Assembly (NCBI GenBank): GCA_034509735.1
Contig: JACGWO010000003.1
Span: 620,001-684,000, forward strand
DNA: 64,000 nucleotides
Source of the DNA: Sesamum alatum
Taxonomy: Eukaryota; Streptophyta; Magnoliopsida; Lamiales; Pedaliaceae
Direction of reading: 5' to 3'
Shown here: in pieces, positions 45,309 through 56,828 of the stretch
Layout of the letters: every line of letters starts with the position of its first letter
Position numbering within the stretch: position 1 is the first letter of the stretch
Notes under the pieces: model-generated
Seen by the model: only the letters and a program-made list of their open reading frames with translations
The model's database searches: none
What the model was told of the DNA's origin: nothing
Translations under genes and position numbers: made by a program

Positions 45309-46284
45309 GTTAGAAGATGTGAGCAATGCTAGAGGCATGCCCTACTCAAACATGTCTCCCTTGAACTATTTTAGGTACTCTCAGCTCCTTGGTTGTTTGC
45401 CAAATGGGGAATGGACATAGTAGGTCCCTTCTCTGCTGCACTAGGAAAACGTAAATTCCTACTGGTAGCAGTGGACTACTTCAGCAAGTGGGTGGAAGCT
45501 GAAACCTTTGCAAAAATTACAGAAAACAAAGTGCTCAAATTCCTCTAGAAGAATCTAGTTTGCAGGTATGGCCTACCTGGTGAGATTATTTCTGATAATG
45601 GTCGTCAATCATGGCTGGAAAATTCAGGATTGGTGTACCGACCTGGGCATCCAACATCAATTCACTTCAATAGGTTACCCCAAGCTAATGGCTAGGTGGA
45701 GGTCACAAACCGCATTTGGTGCAAGGCATCAAGACCAAGCTGGAACAAGTAGGAGGATAGTGGGTAGGCATACGGCCCAACATGCTATGGTCACATAGGA
45801 CCACCCTAGATTAACCATGGGAGAAACACTTTTCAACCTGGTGTACAACTCAGAGGCCGTTATTCTTGCTGAAGCAGGACTGGCCACCTTCAGAATCCAA
45901 CACTATGAACAGGAATGTAATAATATCTAACTGCACACTCACCTTGATCTAATAAATGAGACTTAAGAAGATGCTCGGACCCGTATGGAAAGGTACAAAC
46001 AAAAGGTAGTGAATGCCTATAAAGGAGGGTAAGGAGGAGAGAGTTCCAAGTGGGTGATCTTATGTTAAGATGAGAAAGTGCTTTGAAATTAGTAGAAAAG
46101 CTGGCTTCCAACTCAAAGAGACCTTACAAAAGAACTCGAATTGTCAAATTTGGAGCATACGAGCTAGAAGACACGGATGGCAGAAAACTATACCGACCAT
46201 GAAATGCTTGCAGTCTTAGGATGTTTTACTCCTAAAGCCCTACTTACACTTTGCTATTGTACTTAACAAGCATTACCCTACTAA
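45309..46284 (+). pseudogene. Gypsy integrase core, first copy
   Basis: Frames broken by many stops show WGMDIVGPFSAALGKRKFLL, VDYFSKWVEAETFAKITENK and CRYGLPGEIISDNG (the catalytic Asp regions), and a degenerate C-terminal part near 46040-46200. It ends abruptly at about 46284, where Copia leader sequence begins. A second copy is at 55661-56640. Confidence 0.82.
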
Positions 46285-47421
46285 AGCATAATTATTTGAA
46301 ATAATTGTGTTATGTGCGTTGATGGAATCAAAATGGGATGATCACAAAAGGCCAAGACCTTGTGTATGGATGAATGTATGATTATTTACATTTCTGTTAG
46401 GTGGGGCCTACGTGTCTCTTGTTTTAGGATTATCATCTCCCGTATTTCAGCCTCATGATGTTAAGGCTTGTTTTTATTTCCATCTATTACTTTCAATTGT
46501 AATGAGAGTAGATAGGATTTGTGAAGTTTTAATTTTAACAAGCATATGGAGTCGGAGACCCCAAGGTAGAGCATCAAGGCGTGAAACAAGAACATTACAA
46601 GGCCCATTGGAATGACAATGGGAATATCACTTTATAATAATTTAGGACTACCCTAGACAGACCATAGACTCACTGCGGGCTCAGTGGGACGCATAGGTAG
46701 GGCTTGTGATCATCCTAACAGCGGTATGCTATGTTTTCTACATGCGGCGCATTTATTTAATCTCTTTAAATATTGGATATTTATGCATGCTAAAACACCT
46801 TAATGTGATGAGGTCTCGGTCATTCATTAAACTCGTATTTGGTTGGACCAAAATAAATATTAGGCCCAGAACGGACATGGATCAAAATGGTATTTTGATC
46901 TGTCCGAGCCTTCCATCCACAACAATGTGGTGAGGAAGCTACCACTACCCAAGTGTGGTCTCACGAGTCGTGGCACACTTGGACTAGGGGAAAGCTGCAC
47001 CATTGTTGTGAACAAAGAGACTGCACTCGCTGTTTCCCTGTCTCACGAGTCGTGGGGGGCGATAGTTTGAGCCATGATTTGGTTGATGGGTCAGGCCCAA
47101 CACTGAGTAACATGGTTCACTTGGAGTCATCGGAACCATGCGAATAGGTGAGGAAAAATATCTTGGGAATCTCATTGGATGAGAATGATATTGGATATCT
47201 CCCACGAGGTCTTCTTCATGTGAATCGTAAAAGCGGGGCATGGAGATTACGCTTGTGGATCCCAAGCCCACTAGGAAATGGTTTTCCGAAACTTCGCTTG
47301 AGAGTGGCGGACTTTCGTTTAAATAGTGGGAGGGTTAAAGACTAAAAGACCATGTCTTCAACTTGAACAATAATATTACCATCATCTGCTAATTTTTGCT
47401 TTACATTTTATTAATGTAGAT
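46285..47421 (+). other. Copia E4: untranslated leader, 5'-truncated
   Basis: The leader starts inside the block GCATAATTATTTGAAATAAT; the primer site, GC-rich island and LTR junction are absent. It contains the GGATGATCACAAAAGGCC block (46337), TGTGATCATCCTAACAG (46707) and the palindrome-like pair CACGAGTCGTG at 46962-46972 and 47044-47054. It leads directly to the gag ATG at 47422. Confidence 0.8.
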
Positions 47422-48474
47422 ATGTCTAAGAATCCATTAACCATGGTACTTGAGACTAATAAATTCAATGGAACGAACTACTCGGACTGGCTGAGAAACC
47501 TGAGGATTGTCCTTGGTTTCGAGAACCAAGGCTACGTATTGGACGAGCTGCCGCCGAGCGACTTACTGGAGGGGTCCACGACAGAAAAATGTTTGACGTT
47601 CGAGAAATGGCATGAGGACAACCGAAAAGTACGCAGTATCATATTGGCTTCAATGTCTAACGACGTCCAAAAGCAATATGAGAGGCTGGACAACGTCTCC
47701 GCCATAATGCTCTGCATGAACGAGGTTTATGCAGTTCCGGATAGGCATATTAGATATGTAGGCAGAAAAGCATTCTTTGGCACCAAGCTTGCTGAAGGAT
47801 TTTCTGTACAAAGTCATGGGGTTAAGATGCTCTCCCTAGTGGAGAAACTCGAGGACCTTAAAGCTGGGCTTAACAATGACACGTACATTGACGTGATCCT
47901 CCAGTCGCTTTCTCCATCCTATGACCCGTTTGTTGTAAACTACAACATGAACAGACTTGAGAAGTCTATTCATGAGTTGATCAACATGCTGGTCCAATAC
48001 GAGGCAACGACCCACAAGTCGGTGCCGGCGGTATTAATAGGAGAGGCTTCGACCTCCAAGGCGAATGTCAAGAGGGCCAGACGCTGGAAGAGAAAGAAGG
48101 GAAAAGGGAAGACAGTTGCGGGCCCTGCCCGCACTTCAGGCGCCCCTATTGCCCCGGTGGGACCGGACAAAGGGAAAGGGAAGGCCTGTGGTTCTCAGCG
48201 GTCCAAGGCAAATGATGTCTGCATGCATTGCAAAAGAAAGGGGCATTGGAAGAGGGAGTGCCCACAACTCCTCTCCAACCCAGGTATGTTTGTGGTTGAA
48301 GTTAACATGATAACTAATTCTGCTTCATGGGTATTGGATACCGGGTGTGGTGCTAACATCTGCAATGATTTGCAGGCACTGCAGAGAAGCAGAAGACTAA
48401 CCAAGGATGAGATGATCCTGAGGCTAGGCGATGGCAAGGCCGTTGCTGCAGAAGCCGTAGGATCAATGGAGTAG
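47422..48474 (+). pseudogene. Copia E4: gag and protease, best-preserved copy
   Basis: 350 open codons from ATG. UBN2-type gag spans residues 1-200 (KFNGTNYSDWLRNLRIVL, NNDTYIDVILQSLSPSYDPF). A basic linker follows, then a CCHC knuckle from Cys267 (CMHCKRKGHWKRECP) and an aspartic protease with DTG at 306-308 (SWVLDTGCGANICNDLQ). The frame ends at a TAG at 48472-48474 (AVGSME stop), where the family continues through the protease into the pre-integrase region. The following 160 bp are readable in other frames. This is the reference copy for comparing gag in E1-E3. Confidence 0.9.
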
Positions 48475-49687
48475 CCATTAGTAGTCATGTTAGGATTGTA
48501 CTGAATGATTGTTTCTATGTATCTAGCATGATTAAAAGCATTGTTTCTATCCCGGTCCTTGATAAGGAGGGATTTTCATTTACCATCAATAAAAATGACT
48601 TTTTCATTATTAAAGATGGTATTCTCATCTGCTTGGTACATTGGTAAACAGTCTGTACATACTTCAACAGTCTAATTGGATTGTGACTGCGGAACACAAA
48701 CGAAAACGTGATTATCACAATAACACACAGATATGGCATGTGAGGTTAGGTCGTATTTCTAAAGATAGGATAAGAAGGTTGGTGGACTCAAAGAGTCTAG
48801 AAATAGACGATTTGGACAACCTACCGACCTGCGAATCTTGTCTGAAGGGAAAAATAACCAAGAAACCCTTTGTTGGACAAAACACGCTAGCCAACGGTCT
48901 GTTGGATTTGATCCATATGGATGTCTGTGGCCCACTAAATACTCAGGCTAGAGGTAGGTACTCATACTTCATAACCTTTACCTAATGGGGTACAAGTCTG
49001 AAGCCTTTGGAAGGTTTAAGGAATACAAACTGAAGTAGAGAACCAAACCGGTCGAAAAGATCAAAGCCCTTCGGTCGGACCGAGGTGGAGAGTATTTGAG
49101 TGGTGAGTTTACTGATTGTCTAAAATAGAATGGGATTCTCTCTCAGTGGACCCCTCCTGGAATATTTGAGTGGTGAGTTTACTGATTATCTAAAAGAGAA
49201 TGGGATTCTCTCTTAGTGGACCCCTCCTGGAACACCACAGCTTAATGGTGTGTCTGAAAGGAGGAATAGGACTTTGTTGGACATGATCCAATCCATGTTG
49301 AGTTTTACTGAACTCCCATTATCCTTCTGGGGATACACTCTTGAGACGGTGGCCAAAGTTTTGAACTTGGCGTCATCTAAGAAGATATCCCAGATGCCAT
49401 ATGAGATGTGGCATGGCAAGCCTGCCTCCTACAAATACTTGAAAGTGGGGAGTTGCCCCGCATATGTCAAGAGATTAGTGGGAGATAAACTGAACTCGAG
49501 GTCTAGTTTATCCAGGTTCATTGGCTATCCAAAAGAAACTGCGGGGTATTATTTCTATGATCCTCCGAGCAAAAGATTTTTGTCTCGCGAAACGCAGTGT
49601 TCTTGGAAAAGGGTTTTCCATCGGATAGTCGATGCGATGAGGTATTCCTTGAGAAATCTAGTGAGGTACCCCATGAGGCGGAAGTGA
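48475..49687 (+). pseudogene. Copia E4: pre-integrase and integrase
   Basis: 48641-48985 is open: YILQQSNWIVTAEHKRKRDY, VRLGRISKDRIRRLVDSKSL, CESCLKGKITKKPFVGQ and LIHMDVCGPLNTQARG (first catalytic Asp). It stops at 48985, where a short deletion removed the DDHSRYGYVYL block with the second catalytic Asp. A 70-bp tandem duplication (49093-49232) shifts the frame again. 49250-49687 is open with SERRNRTLLDM (catalytic Glu) and the C-terminal region. Confidence 0.88.
49093..49232 (+). repeat. 70-bp tandem duplication in the E4 integrase
   Basis: TATTTGAGTGGTGAGTTTAC...CCCTCCTGGAA occurs at 49093-49162 and again at 49163-49232 with a few differences, one of which makes a stop in the first copy. 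Seventy is not a multiple of three, so the duplication breaks the reading frame. Confidence 0.9.
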
Positions 49688-50790
49688 CATCTGAGCCGAT
49701 AGTTCCCACTGATAATGTTCCAGTCCGCCGTAGGTCAACCAGAGTATCCCATGCACCTGATAGGTATGGATTTCTGGGCCTGACCGGTAAATTGGATAAT
49801 GATCCAACATACGGAGAAGCATTGTCGGACATCGATCCGGATAAATGGCTTGAGGCCATGAAATTCGAGATGGACTCGATGGGTACAAACCAGGTTTGGA
49901 CCTTAGTGGACCCACCCAAAGGGGTAAAACCCGTAGGGTATAAATGGGTCTACAAACGTAAGCTTGGACCTGACGGGGAGGTTACAACCTTCATAGCCAG
50001 GCTTGTGGCGAAGGGTTACACTCAGCGACCAGGGGTCGATTTTGAGGAGACCTACTCGCCTGTAGCAATGGCTAAGTCCATTCGGATACTGATTGCCATA
50101 GCAGCATGGTATGGCTATGAAATATGGCAGATGGACGTGAAAACCACCTTCCTCAACGGTTTCGTAGAAAAAGAGATCTATATGGATCAACTGGAAGGTT
50201 TCACATCTGTTGGAGAAGAGCAGAAGGTCTGCCATCTCCAAAGGTCCATCTATGGCCTCAAACAAGCTTCTCGAAGCTGGAACATACGTTTTGATTAAGT
50301 TATACGGGGATATGATTTCATCAAGAACGAGTTCGATCCTTGTGTATACAAGAAGATCAGTGGGAGCTCGGTTGCGTTTCTAGTGCTTTACGTGGATGAC
50401 ATCTTGCTAATTGGGAATAATGCTAAGATGTTGGGTACCACTAAAGCTTGGTTGTCAACGCAATTTTCCATGAAGGATATGAGCGAGGCATCCTACATCC
50501 TTGGCATCAAGATCTACAGGAATAGATCTAGAAGGATGTTAGGAATGGCCCAGTCCTCGTATATTGAGAAAGTGTTGAAAAGATTCAAGATGGAGAACTC
50601 AAAACGAGGATTCCTTCCTACGAGGCATGAAATTAAGTTATCCAAGAAACAGTTTCCCAAGACTGATGAGGAGCTTAAATGGATGTTGGACATCCCCTAT
50701 GCTTCAGCAGTAGGCAGCATTCAGTACGCTGTCCAGTTCACTAGACTGGATATGGCTTTCGCTTTGAGCGTGACCAGTCGATACCAGTCG
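49597..50790 (+). pseudogene. Copia E4: reverse transcriptase and RNase H start
   Basis: 49597-50298 is open: KWLEAMKFEMDSMGTNQVWT, LVAKGYTQRPGVDFEETYSP and YEIWQMDVKTTFLNGFVEKE up to RFD. A single in-frame TAA at 50296-50298 (Glu in the family) is followed by VIRGYDFIKNEFDPCVYKK, the active site YVDD (50389-50400) and SYIEKVLKRFKMENSKRGFL to VTSRYQS. There the gene is cut at 50790 by a solo LTR2. Apart from the stop and the insertion this RT is nearly complete. Confidence 0.92.
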
Positions 50791-52177
50791 TGTTAGAATA
50801 GTTGACCATGAAGCCAATCTTGTTAGGCGAATTGTAACCTATGTCTGAACAATTTCAAAGTTTTAATAAACCTTGATGAATAAGAAAGTGAAATTCATTT
50901 GGCTCATATTTGTCTGTGTTCACTTTTACTGCTTTATAACTGTTCACTACACAAACAAAGCCCACAGACTGAGATCACACTTCGGGGACTGGGACTGCGC
51001 TTGGAGGTAGGTTCATGAAATCAATTCCGCCGAATCAGTCTGAAAATCTCCAATTCAAGGAATCTCGGAAAATGGGTATCGAGAATCCACTTGAGAGTTG
51101 CACTAAGCATCTGCTGTTGTGTTTCATCAACGGGTGACGAGGGTCGTCTATGCAGTGTTAGTAGGTTAGCTTGCTGGGGAGCAGCTGACTGAGATGACTC
51201 GCGGGAACCGTCTTACGGAGGACCTTGAGTAGGGTCGGCTAGGTATGACATGAGTTCCCGGTTCCAACGGTACAGGCCAATCCTTTGACTTGAGGAATTG
51301 CTGAGTTTACCTGTACATCGTGACTGTATCTTAGGTATGGTGAGAGATTGCCAAAATATAGTTGAGTAGTCATAAGCCATATCTAGTGCAGCCACGATGT
51401 GCAACGTGACAGTAGTTTCCAAGAAAGGATTTGTCCCCTATCAAGAGCGTTGACAGTAGTGTCTCACTATACTCTGTGTCTTGTCCCTAAAATCTGTGGC
51501 CACAGTAACTGAACAGACGGGAAGGATTCCCTGCGGCGTTTGGTATAGGACAGACTGACACTTAGGTCCAAGATGGGTACCTACGTATCCGTGCCCTTGA
51601 CCCTAAGTGGTGAGATCGTAGATGGAAGGATAGATGTACTGTAGAGCCTAAATGTTCATCCCCACGCATATTCACCTAGTCTCTAGTGCCATGGACCGTT
51701 GCTAGACGGCCACCCATGGTGACGGGCGGATTCTAGGAATCCGACCAAGTCTAGCTGAAGGTGAACCTAAAGAGTCACACACAATCCACACACATAACGT
51801 ATTAAATTGGAATTAAATATTTGGAGAGAAATTGAATGATTAAATTAGATTTAATCGGGTCTTTTCTTATCTTGGGAAAATTAATTCCTTTTATTAGATG
51901 GAAGGAATTTATCTAATAAATTAGGTTTATTGGAAATTAATTTATGGGCTTAAAATAAATATTTATATTTAATATATTTATTTATTTCCCTTTGGATTAT
52001 TTAATTAGATTTAAATACTCCATTAAATTAATGAATGGTTGAGATTGAAGAGGGAAATCAATGGCTAGGATTGGTTTGACCAAGAAGCTAGAAATTGACT
52101 AGGATTTGACTAGGTCAAATCCTATTCCTAGAGGAGTCTTCCAAAGAGTAGGAATTAGAAGAGGAATAGGATTCCTC

Positions 52178-52219
<42 letters not shown>

Positions 52220-52837
52220 TCTTGACTCTTCACTTTGGAAGAGATGATGAAACTCAAAATACACACACACACACACACCATCACCGCCGCTCCTCTCCCT
52301 CACTGGCCTCTCTCTTCTCCTCTTTCCAAGATATTCTCTTGTGTTCTTTTGTGTTATACAATTGAACTTAAAGGAGGGTTGATCTCGTTAATTAATAGCG
52401 TTTGATCAATCCGTCCTCTCCAAATATTATATACACTTGTTCTTTCACTAGCATGAGGATCAAGATACGTGGGCAGATTGCATGTACGAATTAGAGGGTC
52501 TCAAACTCGAGATCTTGGAGCAAAACGGGGAACAACGCGAGTAGCGGTTTGAAGACAAAATGACAACCGGGTAGGTTTTCGTTTTAACGTTTTCGTCCCT
52601 TTTTCAACCCTATGGCCTCCATGAATTGTTTGTATGTTTTTTATTCATGAGATACACCGAATGCCCGGGAGATTCAAGGGAACACCCCTTGAACGTCTTT
52701 ATATTATTCTCGTTTATGGCATGTTTAATATTATTGCAATTTTAATTATCCCGCGCTTCCGCATTCGCGCTTCCGCATTCGCGCTTCCGCATTCGCGCTA
52801 CTCCCGAGCCGATCCACACGCCTTTGCTAGGCTTTCA
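50791..52837 (+). repeat. Solo LTR2 nested in the E4 RNase H, target duplication AGTCG
   Basis: 2047 bp, TGTTAGAATAGTTGACC...TTTGCTAGGCTTTCA, flanked by AGTCG at 50786-50790 and 52838-52842. No internal region or primer site is attached, so it is a solo LTR left by recombination. It contains a TC run and TA run (52178-52219), a (CA)n tract (52260-52278) and, near its end, three copies of CTTCCGCATTCGCG (52755-52799). Confidence 0.95.
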
Positions 52838-53427
52838 AGTCGTGTGCCAGGGAGGCACACTAGAGGGCAGTCAAGACGATCCTGAAGTACCTGAAGAGGA
52901 CTAAGGACATGTTCTTGATCAACGGCGGTGGAGAGTTGATACTGGAAGGCTATAGCGACACTAGCTTCCATTCGGATGACGATGATGCCAAGTCTAAGTC
53001 TGGTTATGTGTTCAGACTTAATGGTGGCGTGGTTGCTTGGAAGAGTTCCAAGCAGGCTACCACAACGGACTCCAACATGGAGTCTGAATACATAGCAGCT
53101 TCGGAAGCTGCTAAGGAGGCGGTTTGGATGAAGAGTTACGTCTAAGAGTTGGGTGTAGTGCCTAGCATCGCTGAGCCAGTAGTTATCTTCTGCGATAACA
53201 ATGGGGCCATAGCGCAAGAAAAGGAACCGAGATCTCATCACCGATCCAAGCATATTCTTGGACGCTACCATCTGCTCAGAGAGATGGTTAGCAGGGGTGA
53301 CGTTCGGATGGACCGAGTCAGCTCCGCAGAAAACATAGCAGATCCATTTACTAAGCCCGTGACACAAGTTGCCCATACTCAACATCTGGATAAGATGGGT
53401 TTGAGGTCAATAGGTGATTGGCTTTAG
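52838..53427 (+). pseudogene. Copia E4: RNase H
   Basis: It resumes after the solo LTR with codons for AREAHW-like sequence in a shifted frame, then 52909-53145 (LEGYSDTSFHSDDDDAKSKS, ESEYIAASEAAKEAVWMKSY). After one TAA (53143-53145), 53149-53427 reads VVIFCDNNGAIAQEKEPRSH and VSSAENIADPFTKPVTQVAH to the natural stop at 53425-53427. It is the natural end of the polyprotein. Confidence 0.9.
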
Positions 53428-53430
53428 GTC

Positions 53431-53441
53431 AAGTGGGAGAT
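53431..53441 (+). promoter_or_regulatory. Polypurine tract of E4
   Basis: AAGTGGGAGAT immediately before the 3' LTR start TGTTAG at 53442; the plus-strand primer site of reverse transcription. The same tract occurs before LTR3 at 15405-15415. Confidence 0.88.
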
Positions 53442-55660
53442 TGTTAGAATAGGTGACCAGAAAGCCAATAACTTTGGCGATTTGTAACCTATTTGACACA
53501 TTGATGTAAATGTAATATTATTATGTGATGAATAAAATGAGTGTTCGTCACTATTAGTGTTTACTTTGTTGCGCTTATTTCACATATGCTAAAACGGTGT
53601 TTTACTTATATCACAACAAAGCCCACATACCACGGTTAACGACTCATGCAGTTGGGCCATGCATTTGATGGTGGTCATGAAACCAACTGATTAAGAGTTG
53701 GGTCTGAAACGTTCCAAATCGAGGACCTCGAGACAGGCATCGAGAGTCCTATTGAGACTTGTATCAAGAGTCATGTTCATTGGATGAATGTCGTGTTTCA
53801 TCGGAGACAGGCGTGGGACGCCTACACGATCTTGATGCGTTGGTCGAGTGGGGTCGAGCCGACTGGACTGACTTGCGGGGATCATCATATGGAAGCCTTG
53901 GAGGCTTGGTCGGTATGATTGGATTTCCCCGGTTTCGATAGTACGGGAGTAGTCCTCAGACTTGAGGAATCATGGCAGTCGCGTGCACAAGACGGCTGTA
54001 TATTGGATCTGGTGAGAGGTGATCATTCTGTAAGATGATCATTATAAGCCTTGTCCAGTGTAGTCAGAATGTGTAGCAAGGACGGTGTATTCAAAGAAGA
54101 GGATCCATCCCCTGTCAGTATGTGACAGAGGTATCTCCTATGCACTCAAAGACACGTTCATGCTGTTAGAAACTGTGGCCACAGTGGCTGGTTGAACAGG
54201 GAATGGTTTCCTGTGTCGACGCAATGAAGCATACGTAGTCTCGAGTATTAAGTATAGATGCCTAGTCAAGGATGGGAACCGACACCCAATTCCATACCTT
54301 AGACTGATACCGGGAGACGATAGACGTAAGGACCATATCCGTACGGAATCGACGCCTAAATGTTCACGTCAACATTCACCTAGTCTCTAGTTCAATGGAC
54401 CGTTGCTAGACGACCAGCCATGGTAACGGGCCCTTGTGGGACACGGGGTCAAGTCTAGCTAGGGTGAACCTAAAGGGTCACACACAAATCACTGAGAAGG
54501 TTGAGAGATTGACTTGGATTCAATCTCGAAAGATAAATAAGTAATTGGATTACTAAAGGGATAATCCATTAGATGGACGGGCCGATATTGTATCGGGCCC
54601 TCGTTTAATCGGTAAATTGGATTTATCGATTAAATATGGAAAGTCAAGATGTTGGATCTTTTGATTGGATTAAAAGACCAACGGAAATAATTTAAGTGGA
54701 TATTAAATTGGATTTAGTTTTGGGTTCGTCGTAATTGGATTACGACAAAACCCGGTCCTTTAAGTTTTGATCCGAGAGGAGAAATAATTCCTATTTTGGA
54801 ATAGAAAGAAGTTGGACTTCTTTCCATATTGAGCATGGCCGAAATGCTCCCTTGGAGGAAGAAAAATTCAGCCATGTTCTATGCAAGGTGGCGGTTGACT
54901 TGTCCCTTTTGGTAAGAGACAAATCAACTCCAATCAAGCCCTTCCCTTTTGGTATGATTTGATCATACCTTAAAAGTTGGTAGGCTTGATTGAAGAATTA
55001 ATAGTGATTGATCGGGATGTATCCAGACACCCTTGGATGAACCTAGACACATTCCAATAATCACATTAATTATGTATATATATAGGAGTATATACAACAA
55101 CTTGAGTATGAGATTCATTATTCATCTTTTCTAGGAAAAGTGAAGACAATTTTCGGCCTCTCTCCTCTCTAAATCTTGGCCACTCTCTCCCTATCTCACT
55201 TGTGTTCTTCACTTGATTTTGAATCAAAAGGAAGAACAAAGTAAGTTTAAGAGAATACTACTTCATAGTGTTTATTCTCTTAAGCCGATTCCTTCATAAA
55301 CCCATTTTCCTCTAGCAAGGAGAACGTGAGTTTTTTCCGGTGTGGTGTGGATCACCTTTGGAGAATCCATACATTTGGATTTATGAGCATTCCGGAGAAG
55401 GAACAACGCAAGTAGCCGAGCACACGTGAAATCTACAAAGGTAACGGTTTATTACGCTTTAGTGGATTTACTTTTCGTCTATGCCCTATGTGTTATATAT
55501 ACATGTTTAAATATTAACACATCCTACATCGAACGCCTGGTTGAGAACCCAATGGTACATGCCTTGGGATCACGTTTATTTAAATTGTTTAAATTTACGT
55601 ACCTATTTTACGCCTTTCTCGCTTCCGCTCGCGTTACCGGACAGATCCACTTGTCCTTCA
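53442..55660 (+). repeat. LTR1 copy B, 3' LTR of E4
   Basis: 2219 bp, TGTTAGAATAGGTGACC...CACTTGTCCTTCA, followed by GTTAG (55661-55665) and Gypsy integrase. It aligns along its full length with copy A (43088-45308); short stretches compared by eye differ at about 5-7%. The region around 55080 holds TATATATAGGAG (TATA-like). Confidence 0.93.
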
Positions 55661-56640
55661 GTTAGAAGATGTGAGCAATGCTAGAGGCATGCCCTACTCA
55701 TCCATGTATCCCTTAAACTATTTTAGGTACTCTCAGCTCCTTGCTTTTTTTCCAAATGGGGAATGGACATAGTAGGTCCCTTCCCTGCTGCACTAGGAGA
55801 ACGTAAATTCCAGCTGGTAGCAGTGGACTACTTCAGCAAGTGGATGGAAGCTGAAACCTTTACAAAAATTACAGAAAACAAAGTGCTCAAATTCCTCTAG
55901 AAGAATCTAGTTTGCAGGTATGGCCTAACTGGTGAGATTATTTCTGACAATGGTCATCAATCATGGTTGAAAAATTCAGGATTGGTGTACCGACCTAGGC
56001 ATCCAACATCGATTCACTTCAATAGGTTACCCCAAGCTAATGGCTAGATGGAGGTCACAAACCGCATTTGGTGCAAGGCATCAAGACCAAGTTGGAACAA
56101 GGAGGAGGATAGTGGGTAGGCATACGACCCAACATGCTATGGTCACATAGGACCACCCCAGATTAACCATGGGAGAAACACCTTTCAACCTAGTGTACAA
56201 CTCAAAGGCCGTTATTCTTGCTAAAGCAGTACTGGACAACTTCAGAATCCAACACTAAGAACAGGAACGTAATAATATCCAACTGCACACTCACCTCGAT
56301 CTAATAGATGAGACTTAAGAAGATGCTCGGACCCGTATGGAAAGGTACAAATAAAAGGTAGTGAATGCCTATAAAGGAGGGTAAGGAGGAGAGAGTTCCA
56401 GGTGGGAGGTCTTGTGTTAAGATGAGAAAGTGCTTTGAAATTAGTAGAAAGGCTGGCTCCCAACTCAAAGAGACCTTACAAAATAACTCGAATTGTCAAA
56501 TTTGGAGCATACGAGCTAGAAGACATGGATGGCAGAAAGCTATACCGACCATGAAATGCTTGCAGTCTTAGGAAGTTTTACTCCTAAAGCCCTACTTACA
56601 CTTTGCTATTGTACTTAACAAGCATTACCCTTCTAAATAA
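55661..56640 (+). pseudogene. Gypsy integrase core, second copy
   Basis: It begins GTTAGAAGATGTGAGC exactly like 45309 and stays collinear with it to about 46284/56636. The same integrase core motifs are visible in broken frames (ENKVLKFL, GEIISDNG). Beyond 56640 the Gypsy sequence continues, so this copy is the one in the original context. Confidence 0.82.
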
Positions 56641-56702
56641 ATGTCTTCAGTTTTCCTACTAACATCTTGTGCTAATAATAGGTTGACAACCCTGTTGGCT
56701 TT

Positions 56703-56828
56703 GAGCCCTAATAAGACGCCCTTGCTGGCGGTGTTCTACTAGCATCGAGCCTTAATAAGCCGCCCTTGCTGGCGCAGTCCTACCTGCTGCGAGCTCTAAT
56801 AAGCCGCTCCCAGTTGACGCATCCCTAC
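56703..56828 (+). repeat. 44-bp tandem repeat in the Gypsy 3' non-coding region
   Basis: Units start GAGC(C/T)(C/T)TAATAAG.CGCCC at 56703, 56747 and 56791. A fourth, diverged unit may follow the hAT insertion (near 58170, AAGCCTTAATAA). Short GC-rich tandem repeats between integrase and 3' LTR are usual in Tat-like elements. Confidence 0.78.

Noticed and set aside
48195..48488. Minus-strand ORFs opposite E4 gag
   Set aside because: Antisense shadows of the Copia reading frame, as are those opposite its integrase and RT.
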